Below are positions 7,385 to 15,613 of a stretch of DNA of 64,000 nucleotides, piece after piece (the stretch's first letter is position 1; every line of letters starts with the position of its first letter). The DNA is taken from contig JASGIG010000001.1 of NCBI GenBank assembly GCA_047602055.1, positions 1,798,001 through 1,862,000 on the forward strand, read 5' to 3'. This DNA is from JAODBQ01 sp047602055. GTDB taxonomy: Bacteria; Actinomycetota; Acidimicrobiia; Acidimicrobiales; Ilumatobacteraceae. A program made the position numbers and the translations under genes. The notes under the pieces are model-generated. The model was not told the origin of the DNA. It was given only the letters and a program-made list of their open reading frames with translations, and ran no database searches.

Positions 7385-8728
7385 GTGAGCTCGGAGCTCT
7401 TGGAGATTGCCGAGCGCGTCGTCGCTCACGCTGCCGCCGGCGAGCAGGTCGAGGCGTACGTGTCCCGGGAGAGCGAGACACAGGTCCGCGTCTACGAGGG
7501 CGAGGTGGAGCACTTCGTCAGCGCGCAGAGCGAGGGCATCGGCATCCGCGTCGTCCGGGACGGGCGCACCGGGTTCTCCTACGCCGGCACGCTCGACGAC
7601 GAGGCGGTGGCGATCGCGCTGGAGGAGGCGCGGGACAACGTCACCTTCGGCACCCGCGACGAGTGGGCCGCGCTCGCCGAGCCGGACGGCATCGACGTCG
7701 TCGATCAGCAGCTGTGGAGCGAGGCGCTCGCCGCCTACCCGACGGCGCGCAAGGTGGAGCTGGCCAAGGAGCTGGAGCGGTTGGCGCTGGCCGCCGACCC
7801 GCGGGTGCGCGTCGACGACGCCAACTACGCCGACGTCGCCGGCGAGTCGGCGGTGGCCACCACCACGGGGATCCGCCGCAGTGGGCGGGAGAACGGCTGC
7901 TACCTCGTCGTGTCGACGCTGGCCGACGACGACGGCGAGACCCAGACGGGCTTCGGGTTCACCGTCGGCCGCTCGCCCGACGACTTCGACCTGGCCAAGG
8001 CGGCCGGCGACGCGGCGGGCCGGGCCACCCGCCTGCTCGGCGCCACCAAGCCGGCGTCTCGGCGCCTCACCGTGGTGCTCGACCCGTACGTCACCGCCAG
8101 CTTCCTCGGGATCATCGGCGGGACGCTGAACGGCGAGAGCGTCGCCAAGGGCCGCAGCCTGTTCAAGGACCGCCTCGGCGAGCAGGTCGCCAGCCCGCTC
8201 GTCACGCTCGTCGACGACCCGACCAACGCGCTGGCCTACTCGGCCACCGACATCGACGGCGAGGGGCTGGCGGCGCGGCGCAACCCGTTGATCGTCGACG
8301 GCCAGCTGCGCCAGTTCGTGCACAACAGCTACTCGGCTCGTCGTGCCGGGGCGGTGTCCACCGGCAACGCGGTGCGCGGCGGGTTCAAGGGCACGCCGGG
8401 CGTCGGCTGCCTGGCGCTGCAGCTCGCCCCGGGGACGCGCTGCCAGGCCGCGCTGATCGCCGACATCGACGACGGCGTGCTCGTCCAGTCCGTGCAGGGG
8501 TTGCACAGCGGCGTCAACCCGGTCAGCGGCGACTTCTCCGCCGGGGCGGCAGGCCTGCTGATCAGTGGTGGCCAGCTCGGCGGCCCGGTGCGCGAGTTCA
8601 CGATCGGCTCGACGCTGCAGCGAATGCTGCTCGACGTCGTCGAGGTCGGTGCCGATGTCGACTGGCTGCCGATGCGCGCCGCCGGAGTCAGCCTCGTCAT
8701 CCGCGACGTGACGATGTCAGGCGCGTAG
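7385..8728 (+). CDS. tldE: TldE/PmbA metalloprotease subunit
   Basis: Non-catalytic partner of TldD in the TldD/E protease. 447 aa. Family features: an N-terminal domain with EAYVSRESETQVRVYEGE, SEGIGIRVVRDGRTGFSYAG, and the C-terminal GVNPVSGDFSAGAAGLLI. As in other TldE proteins there is no HExxxH motif. Start GTG 7385 follows the repeat at 7320-7373. Adjacent tldD-tldE is the usual arrangement. Confidence 0.95.
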   Translation: MSSELLEIAERVVAHAAAGEQVEAYVSRESETQVRVYEGEVEHFVSAQSEGIGIRVVRDGRTGFSYAGTLDDEAVAIALEEARDNVTFGTRDEWAALAEPDGIDVVDQQLWSEALAAYPTARKVELAKELERLALAADPRVRVDDANYADVAGESAVATTTGIRRSGRENGCYLVVSTLADDDGETQTGFGFTVGRSPDDFDLAKAAGDAAGRATRLLGATKPASRRLTVVLDPYVTASFLGIIGGTLNGESVAKGRSLFKDRLGEQVASPLVTLVDDPTNALAYSATDIDGEGLAARRNPLIVDGQLRQFVHNSYSARRAGAVSTGNAVRGGFKGTPGVGCLALQLAPGTRCQAALIADIDDGVLVQSVQGLHSGVNPVSGDFSAGAAGLLISGGQLGGPVREFTIGSTLQRMLLDVVEVGADVDWLPMRAAGVSLVIRDVTMSGA

Positions 8729-8747
8729 CCGCCCCGTCTCTCGGTGT

Positions 8748-8848
8748 GATTCGAGATGTGCGCAACAGTTGCGCACATCTCGAATCGCGTCTGGCGGGGT
8801 TCGTGGTGCGATGGGAGATGTGTGGCGCCGGTGCGCACATCTCGAATC
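8748..8848. repeat. Twin-hairpin element (GATTCGAGATGTGCGCA family)
   Basis: Hairpin 1 at 8748-8786 is a perfect inverted repeat with 18-bp arms (GATTCGAGATGTGCGCAA) and a 3-base loop. Hairpin 2 at 8810-8848 is an imperfect version. Centres are 62 bp apart. It lies in the convergent gap between tldE (stop 8728) and the reductase gene (stop 8857), so it could act as a bidirectional terminator, although no T-run follows. Confidence 0.9.
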
Positions 8849-8856
8849 TCGGGTGA

Positions 8857-9621
8857 TCAGCGGAGGGCCGCCGAGATCGTCCGGCAGGTGATCCCGAGCG
8901 CCGCGGCTCGTGAGCTGTCGAGGATCAGGCGGCCGGGGCGGTCGTGGGGGACGCCGGCGCCGGTGCGCACGGCGCCGTCGCCGAGGTGCAGCCAGTCGGC
9001 CATCGCCTGGGCGAGACCGGCGCGGCCGATCGGTTCCGGGGCGGCGACGTGCAACGGCCCGCGCACGTCGGTGCGGCGGGCGAGCAGGCAGATCGCCTCG
9101 GCGATGTCGGCGGCATGCGTCGGGCAGCGGAGCTCGTCGGTGAACCACGTGACCGGCTGGCGGTCACGGATCGCCTCCTGCCACGGCGCCAACCGCGTCG
9201 TGCCGTACAGCAGCGACGTGCGCACCAGCACCGAGTTGGCGCATGCCGCCGCCACCCGCCGCTCGGCTTCGGCCTTCCAGCGCCCGTAGTCCATGACGGC
9301 ATCGGGCGGGTCGTCCTCCACGTACGGCTGCTCGCGCCCGGCGAACACGACGTCGCTCGACAGGTGCACGAGGCGCGCCCGGCACGTCGCCGAGGCCTCG
9401 GCGACGTTCGCGCTGGCCTCGACGATCGACCTCGCGTCGTCGCGCCGGTAGGCGAGGTGGACGACGACGCTCGGCTTCCGCTCGCAGACGTGTTCGAGCA
9501 CTCGCTCGCGGTCGCGCAGATCGAGATCGTGGGACGACGGGGCGATCCACGACCACGCCCGCGCGCCGCGAGCCTCGGCGAGATGGCGGCCGAGGAACCC
9601 GCTGCCGCCCGTCACCAGCAT
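8857..9621 (-). CDS. NAD-dependent sugar-nucleotide reductase/epimerase family (RmlD-like)
   Basis: Extended short-chain dehydrogenase, 254 aa from ATG 9621; GTG 9633 (VARTMLV) is an equally possible start four codons upstream. N-terminal Rossmann motif LVTGGSGFLGRHLA (TGxxGxxG), LVHLSSDVVFAG, and a YxxxK-type catalytic motif in MDYGRWKAEAE. Overall pattern (SSDVVFAG...PYVEDDPPDAVMDYGRWK...VLVRTSLLYG) is that of dTDP-4-dehydrorhamnose reductases, though the real substrate is unknown. Divergent from the PHP gene with a 48-bp gap. Confidence 0.85.
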   Translation of the reverse strand: MLVTGGSGFLGRHLAEARGARAWSWIAPSSHDLDLRDRERVLEHVCERKPSVVVHLAYRRDDARSIVEASANVAEASATCRARLVHLSSDVVFAGREQPYVEDDPPDAVMDYGRWKAEAERRVAAACANSVLVRTSLLYGTTRLAPWQEAIRDRQPVTWFTDELRCPTHAADIAEAICLLARRTDVRGPLHVAAPEPIGRAGLAQAMADWLHLGDGAVRTGAGVPHDRPGRLILDSSRAAALGITCRTISAALR

Positions 9622-9669
9622 CGTCCGCGCCACGGCCGCCGAGCGTACGTACCGGTAGCGTCGCGGACC

Positions 9670-10383
9670 GTGCCCGCCCCCCATCCGGTGGCCGTCGAAC
9701 GCCATCCCCACCTCGCCGAGCCGTGCCCGGCCGGTTGGGTGCGCGTCGACCTGCACAGCCACACGATGTGGAGCGGCGACAGCACGACGACGCCCGACGA
9801 GGTGGAGCAGGCCGTCGTCGAGTCCGGGCTGGACGTGCTGTGCATCACCGATCACAACGCGATCCGTGGCGCCGTCGAGCTGGCCGAGCGGCTGCCGTGC
9901 CGGGTGATCGTCGGCGAGGAGCTGCGCACCCACGCCGGCGAGATCATCGGCCTGTTCCTCACCGAGCGGGTGCCGGTCGGCACGCCGCCGGCCGAGGCAG
10001 CCGAGCAGATCCGGGCGCAGGGCGGCGTCGTCTACATCCCCCACCCGTTCGACCCGATGCGCCGCAACATGGCCGAGCCGGCGCTGCGCGACCTCGCCGA
10101 GCGCGGCCTGATCGACGCCGTCGAGGTCCTCAACGCCAAGACCTCGTTGCGCAGCTTGAACCAGCAGGCCGCCGACTTCGCCGCCGGCTTCGACCTCGCC
10201 GGCGGCGCCGGCAGCGATGCCCACGTCCCCAACGCGCTCGGCGCGGCGTACGTGGAGATGCCGGACTTCGACGGCCCGGCCGACTTCCTCGCCAAGCTCA
10301 GCGAGGCTCGGGTGGTCGGCCACCACTGGGACGAGGCCCGCCCCTGGAAGGCCCGCATCCTGCCGGGCACCACGGTCGACTGA
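9670..10383 (+). CDS. PHP-domain metal-dependent phosphoesterase
   Basis: 237 aa from GTG 9670, which lies 48 bp from the divergent reductase gene. PHP motifs in order: DLHSHTMWSGD (metal-binding HxH), ITDHN, GEELRT, VVYIPHPFDPMRR, and GSDAHVPN. The family includes histidinol-phosphatase-like enzymes, 5'-3' exonuclease (RNase AM) and nucleoside-bisphosphate phosphatases; which one cannot be decided here. A degenerate repeat with a hairpin follows the stop. Confidence 0.88.
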   Translation: MPAPHPVAVERHPHLAEPCPAGWVRVDLHSHTMWSGDSTTTPDEVEQAVVESGLDVLCITDHNAIRGAVELAERLPCRVIVGEELRTHAGEIIGLFLTERVPVGTPPAEAAEQIRAQGGVVYIPHPFDPMRRNMAEPALRDLAERGLIDAVEVLNAKTSLRSLNQQAADFAAGFDLAGGAGSDAHVPNALGAAYVEMPDFDGPADFLAKLSEARVVGHHWDEARPWKARILPGTTVD

Positions 10384-10387
10384 ATCC

Positions 10388-10428
10388 GATCGTGCTCGTC
10401 AGCTCCGGCGCTCGCCGCGCATCTGACG
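10388..10428 (+). repeat. Short degenerate copy of the stop-codon repeat, with a hairpin
   Basis: Begins five bases after the PHP stop with GATCGTGCTC and continues to CCGGCGCTCGCCGCGC, i.e. the two ends of the ~80-bp family with the middle deleted. CGTCAG (10397-10402) pairs with CTGACG (10423-10428), giving a possible terminator between this gene and uppP. Confidence 0.5.
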
Positions 10429-10453
10429 GGCGCCCGCGCTAGAAACGTCGCTC

Positions 10454-11284
10454 GTGCCGATCCTCCATGCCATCGTGCTCGGGCTCGTCCAGGGCCTCAC
10501 CGAGTTCTTGCCGATCTCGTCGAGCGGGCACCTCATCCTCGTCCCGTGGCTGTTCGGCTGGCACGACTTCGGCGACGCCGCGGTCGAGAAGGCGTTCGAC
10601 GTCGCCCTGCACATCGGCACGCTGGTGGCGATGGTCGCCTACTTCCGCCGCGACCTCAGCGTGTACGTCCGCGCCGGCGTCGAGACGGCGCTGCACCGGG
10701 ACCGGCCGGCGACGCGCGACGGCAAGCTGGCGTGGCTGCTGCTGCTGTCGTCGATCCCCGCGGCGATCGCCGGTGCGCTGTTCTCCGACGCGATCACCGA
10801 CCACCTCGGCAAGCCGGTGATCATCGCCGTGTCGCTGATCGTCGGCGGCCTGCTGCTCGGCTGGGCCGACCGGGCAGCAGGCCGGCGCAAGCTCGACGAC
10901 TACGGCCTGCGCGATTCGCTGACGATCGGTGCCGCGCAGGTGCTGGCGCTCAACCCGGGGACGTCACGCTCGGGGATCACGATCACCGCGGGGCGCTTCG
11001 TCGGCCTCGACCGCGACGCCGCCGCCCGGGCGAGCTTCCTGATGGCGGTGCCGGTCACCCTCGGCGCCATCGTGTTCGAGATGGCCAAGCTGGTCAAGGA
11101 CGGGATCCCGAGCGGGCTCGGCTGGCCGATGACCGTCGGCATCGTCACGTCCGGGGTCTCCGGCCTGCTCGCCGTGTGGGGCCTGATGCGCTTCGTGCGC
11201 ACGCACAGCTTCCGCCCGTTCGTCGTCTACCGGGTGATCGCCGGCATGGCCGTCCTGATCGTCGCCGCAACGTCGTTCCGCTAG
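10454..11284 (+). CDS. uppP: Undecaprenyl-diphosphatase UppP
   Basis: Integral-membrane phosphatase that recycles undecaprenyl pyrophosphate for peptidoglycan synthesis (BacA family; overexpression gives bacitracin resistance). 276 aa, typical length, eight or so hydrophobic segments. Signature motifs QGLTEFLPISSSGH (residues 14-27) and LNPGTSRSGITI (about 157-168) carry the catalytic Glu, His and Arg residues known for the family. GTG start. It stands alone here, with no cell-wall operon around it. Confidence 0.96.
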   Translation: MPILHAIVLGLVQGLTEFLPISSSGHLILVPWLFGWHDFGDAAVEKAFDVALHIGTLVAMVAYFRRDLSVYVRAGVETALHRDRPATRDGKLAWLLLLSSIPAAIAGALFSDAITDHLGKPVIIAVSLIVGGLLLGWADRAAGRRKLDDYGLRDSLTIGAAQVLALNPGTSRSGITITAGRFVGLDRDAAARASFLMAVPVTLGAIVFEMAKLVKDGIPSGLGWPMTVGIVTSGVSGLLAVWGLMRFVRTHSFRPFVVYRVIAGMAVLIVAATSFR

Positions 11285-11299
11285 AGAGCACGGCGGCCG

Positions 11300-11708
11300 C
11301 TACGCGGGGAGGATCGACAGGCCTGGCACCTCGCGGAACACGGTGTCGGCCGTCACCAGCGGAGCGTCGATGTGCCGGGCGCTGGCGGCAATCCACAAGT
11401 CGTTCGCGTGGATCGCGGCGGCGAGCGGGTGACCGACTTCCCGGCACTCGAACCGCAAGGTCGCGGCTGCGGTCAACGAGCGCGTTGCTCACCGGAACGA
11501 CGGTGGTGGCTTCGATCGCCTGCTCCAGACGCGCTCGGCGAGCCTCGCCCCATCCGGCCACCAGTGCGCCGTACCGGAGCTCGGCGACGGTGACTGCAGC
11601 GAGGTAGAGCTGGTTCCCGGGGAGCAGCCGCAGGTGCTCGGCGAACATCAGCCGCTCGCGTCGGCTCAGCGACGCGCTGAACACGCCCGTGTCGACGGCG
11701 AGGTTCAC
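11300..11708 (-). pseudogene. VapC-like PIN-domain toxin, frameshifted
   Basis: PIN-domain ribonuclease of a type II toxin-antitoxin pair. N-terminal part reads MNLAVDTGVFSA (first acidic metal-binding residue) and AAVTVAELRYGA; the C-terminal PIN motif HANDLWIAASA...LVTADTVFREVPG is in another frame. Dropping one base near 11471 (GAC-C-GCA) joins them as VDAAATLRFECREVGHPLA, a normal PIN sequence of about 135 aa. The total span (409 nt) is 3n+1. So the toxin is either inactivated or the base is a sequence error. GTG start overlaps the antitoxin stop by 4 bases (GTGA). Confidence 0.85.
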
Positions 11709-11884
11709 GACCGGATCGCGGCGATGAAGGCGTCGTACTCCTCGTCGGACAGCTCCTCGATGAGCAGCGCATCCAGAGACGCCAGCACCGGAGCAGCCTG
11801 CCGCTGCGCCGCCGTGAGGTCGCGCGGCAACAACGAGGTGCCGTGCGGAGCCGCATCGTCGGTCTTGCGGGCAGGCGTGCTCAT
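11705..11884 (-). CDS. Small antitoxin paired with the PIN toxin
   Basis: 59-aa acidic protein (MSTPARKTDDAAPHG at the start; EELSDEEYDAFIAAIRS at the end) encoded just upstream of, and overlapping, the PIN toxin. Position, size and the 4-base overlap are those of a type II antitoxin. I recognise no specific DNA-binding domain in the N-terminal half. The C-terminal acidic helix is the likely toxin-binding part. Inferred from context rather than from a family match. Confidence 0.75.
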   Translation of the reverse strand: MSTPARKTDDAAPHGTSLLPRDLTAAQRQAAPVLASLDALLIEELSDEEYDAFIAAIRS

Positions 11885-12058
11885 GGCACTGATGCTACGC
11901 CACCGCGGGTGCCGCGTCTGGGGGGTCTGGGCTGGGTCTGGGAGTCGAGGTAGGCGAGCACGTCGACGGCGCGTCGGGGATGCCGCGGGCGGGCGAGTCG
12001 ATCAGCGACGCCATCAGCTGCCGGCCCCGGCGCCGGTCGGCGGAGGTCGTCGACGGGG

Positions 12059-12814
12059 TCAGTTCGCGTGGACGAGGGTGACGCCGGCCTTGGCGAGCTG
12101 TCGTGAGGTCGGGTCGTTCCCGGGCGTGTCGGTGATGACCCCGGCGATCGCGTCGAGCGGGAGGACGCCGTAGCGGGAGGCCGTGCCGATCTTCTCGTCG
12201 CTGCCGAGCACGTAGGTCTCCGCGGCGCGCGAGGCGAGAGCACGCTTCATGGCCGCCTCGTCGGCATCTCCGGTGGTCAGGCCGGCGGTGGGGTGGATGC
12301 CGGTGACGCCGAGAAAGAACAGGTCCGCGCTGATCCTGCTCGCGGCCTCGACCGCGGCGGCGCCGCAGGCGACGGCGGAGTGCTTGAAGATCTGACCGCC
12401 GATCAGGAAGACCTCGGCCTCGTGGCCGAGGAGGGCTGCGGCAACGGTCGGGCTGTGCGTGATGATCGTGACGCGGAACCGCTTCGGCAGCGCGTCGGTC
12501 ATCGCCAGGGTCGTGGTGCCGCCGTCGAAGATGACGGTGGAACCAGGCTCGATGAGGGCGACGGCCGCGGCAGCGACGCGTCGCTTGCTGGCGGGCGCGA
12601 CCGAGGCGCGTGCGGCGTAGTCGGCGACGGCCGGCGAGGCGGGAAGCGCCCCGCCGTAGACGCGCACGGCCAGGCCCGCGGCATCGAGCTCGCGCAGGTC
12701 CCGTCGGATGCTGTCCTCCGACAGGCCCAGCTCGGCGGCGATCTCCTTGGCGACGATGCGGCCGTCCTGGCGCAGCCGTTCCAGGAGCAGGTCCTTGCGT
12801 GACGCAGCGAGCAT
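12059..12814 (-). CDS. DeoR/GlpR-family transcriptional regulator
   Basis: 251 aa. N-terminal DeoR helix-turn-helix (residues 1-55, KDLLLERLRQDGRIVAKEIA and SEDSIRRDLRELDAAG), then the sugar-phosphate-sensing domain (about 75-235) with IFDGGTTTLAM and the DEKIGTASRYG region. The family usually represses sugar or nucleoside catabolic genes when its phosphorylated ligand is absent. It is divergent from the small gene at 12863 with a 48-bp AT-richer gap, the natural place for its operator. A GGAA run (ggaaggaaggaagg) before the ATG gives an extended Shine-Dalgarno. Confidence 0.93.
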   Translation of the reverse strand: MLAASRKDLLLERLRQDGRIVAKEIAAELGLSEDSIRRDLRELDAAGLAVRVYGGALPASPAVADYAARASVAPASKRRVAAAAVALIEPGSTVIFDGGTTTLAMTDALPKRFRVTIITHSPTVAAALLGHEAEVFLIGGQIFKHSAVACGAAAVEAASRISADLFFLGVTGIHPTAGLTTGDADEAAMKRALASRAAETYVLGSDEKIGTASRYGVLPLDAIAGVITDTPGNDPTSRQLAKAGVTLVHAN

Positions 12815-12862
12815 CCTTCCTTCCTTCCTATTCTTGCACGTTTCTGCTGTATCGTGCCGACG

Positions 12863-13243
12863 ATGAGCAAGCCGATGTTGATCCTGATCGCCGGCCCCTA
12901 CGCCTCAGGCACCGATGGCGACCCCGAGCTGATGGCCAGGAACCTGAAGCGCCTGGAGCAGGCCGCCTGGCCGATCTTCCGAGCCGGCCACGTGCCGATG
13001 ATCGGGGAGTGGGTCGCACTGCCCGTGCTCGCGAGCGCAGGCGCGAGCGGGCCGACCGACCCGCTGGCCGCCGAGGTGATGTATCCCACTGCGGAACGCC
13101 TCCTCCAGCACTGCGATGCGGTCCTGCGCCTGCCGGGCGAGTCGCGTGGCGCGGACCAGGACGTGGCGATCGCACGGGCCCGCGGCATCCCCGTGTTCCA
13201 CTCGCTCGAGGAGATCCCGGGCGCATCTGCCTCGACCCGGTGA
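12863..13243 (+). CDS. DUF4406-like / nucleoside 2-deoxyribosyltransferase-fold protein
   Basis: 126 aa from ATG 12863; an in-frame GTG lies three codons upstream. It has LILIAGPYASGTDGD near the N-terminus, AGHVPMIGEWVALPV, and the C-terminal CDAVLRLPGESRGADQD followed by ARARGIPVF. This is the pattern of DUF4406 and the related deoxyribosyltransferase/YtoQ fold (GPY at the start, a second substrate loop with a GxSxGxxxE-like motif; here LPGESRGADQD). The role is unknown. Divergent from and probably controlled by the DeoR regulator, which would fit a nucleoside-linked function. Confidence 0.7.
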   Translation: MSKPMLILIAGPYASGTDGDPELMARNLKRLEQAAWPIFRAGHVPMIGEWVALPVLASAGASGPTDPLAAEVMYPTAERLLQHCDAVLRLPGESRGADQDVAIARARGIPVFHSLEEIPGASASTR

Positions 13244-13343
13244 GCGAGGGTGGCGACCACGGCGCGGGCACTCGATCGGTCGTCCGTCTCCAGCTGGCTG
13301 CGCGCCGCGCGACGTGCAGGAACCGGTCGTCGCCGAGGTGGCG

Positions 13344-14380
13344 TCACCGGTCGAGCGCGTACCGGCCGCGGGTCGCAGCATGCCACTCGTCTCGGAACGG
13401 CCGGAACGGCCGCCGCCAGATGAACCGCTCCGCGGCACGTTGTCGTGGAGGTATCGCTCCTCGACCGGCCACACGTGGTGGTCGGCGAAGGTGCCCCAGG
13501 CTCGTGCTCCGTCGATGAGCTCGTCGTCTCCCATCGCACGCACGTCGCAGTACCCGGCCAGCAGGGCCTCGGTGCGCTCGGGTTCCATCTCGCACATGAA
13601 GTACACGGCGCGGGCGACCTCGTAGGCGGGCGGCATGGAGGTCGTCGTGTCCCAGTCGATGACGCCCGAGACCTCTGAACCGTCGAAGAACAGGTTCGCC
13701 TGCTGGTAGTCCCCATGGATCGCCTGCCTGGTCGTGAGTGGCGCGTCGGCATGCGGGCACTGCGAGCTCTGAAGCCAGCCGATCTAGCGACTGATCCGCT
13801 CCCGGGCGCGCTCGGCGACCTCGTCGGAGTGCTCCAGGTCGTCGATCGCCGCCAACACCCGACGCAATCGGGCGATCCAGTCGGGCCCGCTCCACGACAG
13901 CCGAGGAGCGGGCAGCCCGAGCGCAGCCGCATCGAGGTCGACGAGTGCCAGGTGGAGGCGCGCGAGGGCGGTGCCAGCGGCCCGGGCGCGCTCGACGTCG
14001 ACGTCGTCGAACTGTCGCCCGGTCGCTGCCGGGAACAGCGCCCACATCGAGCCGTCCTCGTGCACCACCGTCGAGCCGCCAGACGCGGCGGGCACCGGTT
14101 GCGGCGTCGGGACGCCACCCGCCGCAGCATGCGCGATGACGCCGTGCTCACGCTCGACGGCGACGGGATCCGTGCGGCGATACCGGCGCAGGAACCACCT
14201 CGCAGCCCCGGCAGTGCCGACCTCGTACACCGCGTTGGTGGCGCCACCAGCGGCGGGCGCGACGCGTTCGGCATCGAGGCCCCAGTGGCGGAGCGCGTGC
14301 CGCACGACCTCCATCTGTCCGTCCTCGACCGTCGGCTCCACGCGCCCCATCGTGACACCCGCATCCGAGCTGCCACACAT
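13344..14380 (-). pseudogene. Aminoglycoside phosphotransferase (APH)-family gene, multiply disrupted
   Basis: The N-terminal piece (to 13784) carries ATNAVYEVG and an ATP-lobe pattern (WFLRRYRR). It ends at TAG 13784-13786, but the same frame continues with the catalytic motifs IHGDYQQANLFFDG and GVIDWDTT, so the two pieces belong together. Around the TAG the alternative frame (DRLASELAVP) looks more natural, so a -1/+1 pair of indels may create the stop. A third shift near 13440 is needed to reach FIWRRPFRPFRDEW and the end ATRGRYALDR. The intact protein would be about 340 aa. Likely a choline/fructosamine/aminoglycoside-kinase-like enzyme of unknown substrate; as written it is not translatable. 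Confidence 0.8.
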
Positions 14381-14422
14381 GCCCCACGGTCCCGTCGATC
14401 CGTCGGCAGATCATGAGGACCC

Positions 14423-14998
14423 TCATGTCCCGTCCGGCGGGCCGACGAGGCCGACGACCACGGCGCCGCCCGGCACGGCCTGGGTGACGGCGGGCGCCGA
14501 TTCGGCGGGGATGGCGACCACGACCTGGTCGGCGTCGACGGCGACGACCACGCCGTCGGCCAGGTGGCGGCCGTCGGCGAAGGCGGCCACCTCGTCGCCG
14601 ACGTGGGCGACCGGCGAGCGCTGGGCGACCGGGACCGCCACCCAGCCCGGCGGGATCAGGCCGGGCGTGCCGGTGGTGGTGACGTCGTCGGCGACGATCA
14701 CCTCGCCGGCGGCGATCCGCTGGCGGGCGGCGCCGGCCGGTGGCGCGTCGAGCGCACCGGCCGGGACCATCGACACCGGGTAGGTGCGGGCATCGGCGAC
14801 GATCGGCTCACCGGGCGCGGTGTCGGCCATGGCGACCCAGACCTGGCGGGGCTCGCCCCACGAGCGGCGCTCCTCGTCGAGGCGGCGCACCGCCCCGCCG
14901 ACGCTGACCCCGACGACGATGGCGACGACGGCGATCGCCGCCCACCACACCCACGGATGACGGACCAGGAACAGGCGGACCCTGGCGACGACGTGCAT
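14423..14998 (-). CDS. SAF-domain protein with N-terminal membrane anchor (CpaB/RcpC-like)
   Basis: 191 aa. A transmembrane segment at about residues 15-33 (VWWAAIAVVAIVVGVSVGG) is followed by a SAF-type beta-clip domain (VWVAMADTAPGEPIVADAR, then QRIAAGEVIVADDV), with a C-terminal region rich in Val/Ala. Such proteins are usually linked to Flp/Tad pilus assembly (CpaB), but no tad genes are visible here, so the job is open. Confidence 0.75.
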   Translation of the reverse strand: MHVVARVRLFLVRHPWVWWAAIAVVAIVVGVSVGGAVRRLDEERRSWGEPRQVWVAMADTAPGEPIVADARTYPVSMVPAGALDAPPAGAARQRIAAGEVIVADDVTTTGTPGLIPPGWVAVPVAQRSPVAHVGDEVAAFADGRHLADGVVVAVDADQVVVAIPAESAPAVTQAVPGGAVVVGLVGPPDGT

Positions 14999-15079
14999 GA
15001 CGACCTCCCGACACGCGAACCAGCAACAGGTTTGGGGGAAGGCCGGCGAGGACGATAGCGGGGCCCGGCCCCGCTCGAC

Positions 15080-15448
15080 TCAGGAGGCCGCGGCCGCGGT
15101 GGTGCTCGACGAGCTCTTCGAGCCCGACGAACCGCCGTCGGACGACGACGATGACGACGAGGCCGGCGTCGTCGACGGCGAGCTGCTGCTGTCGCCGCTC
15201 GACGGCGAGCCGCCGTCCGACGACGACGTCGACGTCGACGAGGCGCTCTTCGACGACCCACCTCGGTTGTCGGTCTTGTAGAAGCCGCCGCCCTTGAAGG
15301 TCACGCCGACGGGGGTGAACACCTTCTTGACCCGCATCGTCGCCCCGGTGCCGGGGTGCACGGCCTCGGTGAGCGCGTCGTCGGTGAACGCCTGCTGGAC
15401 CTCGATCGTCTCGCCGGTGTCGACGAACTTGTACACGTAGGTGGGCAT
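15080..15448 (-). CDS. FmdB-family-like protein without zinc cysteines, Ser/Thr-rich tail
   Basis: 122 aa. The first 60 residues (MPTYVYKFVDTGETIEVQQA, then VKKVFTPVGVTFKGGGFYKT) match the FmdB-type regulatory zinc-ribbon family in length and in the ending FKGGGFYKTD, but every cysteine of the two CxxC knuckles is missing, so it cannot bind zinc in the usual way. The rest is a low-complexity Ser/Asp/Gly/Thr tail. A second FmdB-type gene with intact CxxC lies at 25512. Confidence 0.75.
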   Translation of the reverse strand: MPTYVYKFVDTGETIEVQQAFTDDALTEAVHPGTGATMRVKKVFTPVGVTFKGGGFYKTDNRGGSSKSASSTSTSSSDGGSPSSGDSSSSPSTTPASSSSSSSDGGSSGSKSSSSTTAAAAS

Positions 15449-15534
15449 GGCGGATCCTCGGGCGGGGTCGTTAGCAGTCGCGGTCTTCGAGTGCTAGAGC
15501 CTAGCGCTGTTGCCTGCCCGCCCGCTGATCCGAG

Positions 15535-15613
15535 GCGCGGCGAGCGCCGAAGCGCAGCGGAGGCGGCGAGCACGGCAGGCGCAGGGAGCAGCGTGGCTGC
15601 GACCGGAGCACGA
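15535..15613 (-). repeat. ~80-bp stop-codon-associated repeat, copy 1
   Basis: Read on the minus strand it starts TCGTGCTCCGGTCGCAGC directly after the permease stop (15614-15616) and ends GCGCTTCGGCGCTCGCCGC. It contains GCGCTTCGGCGC, a GCGC stem with a TTCG loop. Other copies: 20294, 21217, 25749, 47481, and a shortened one at 10388. Confidence 0.85.

Noticed and set aside
12834..12853. Sigma-70-type promoter (TTGCAC...TGTATC) in the deoR divergent gap
   Set aside because: The two boxes are only 8 bp apart, far from the ~17 bp needed, so I do not call it.
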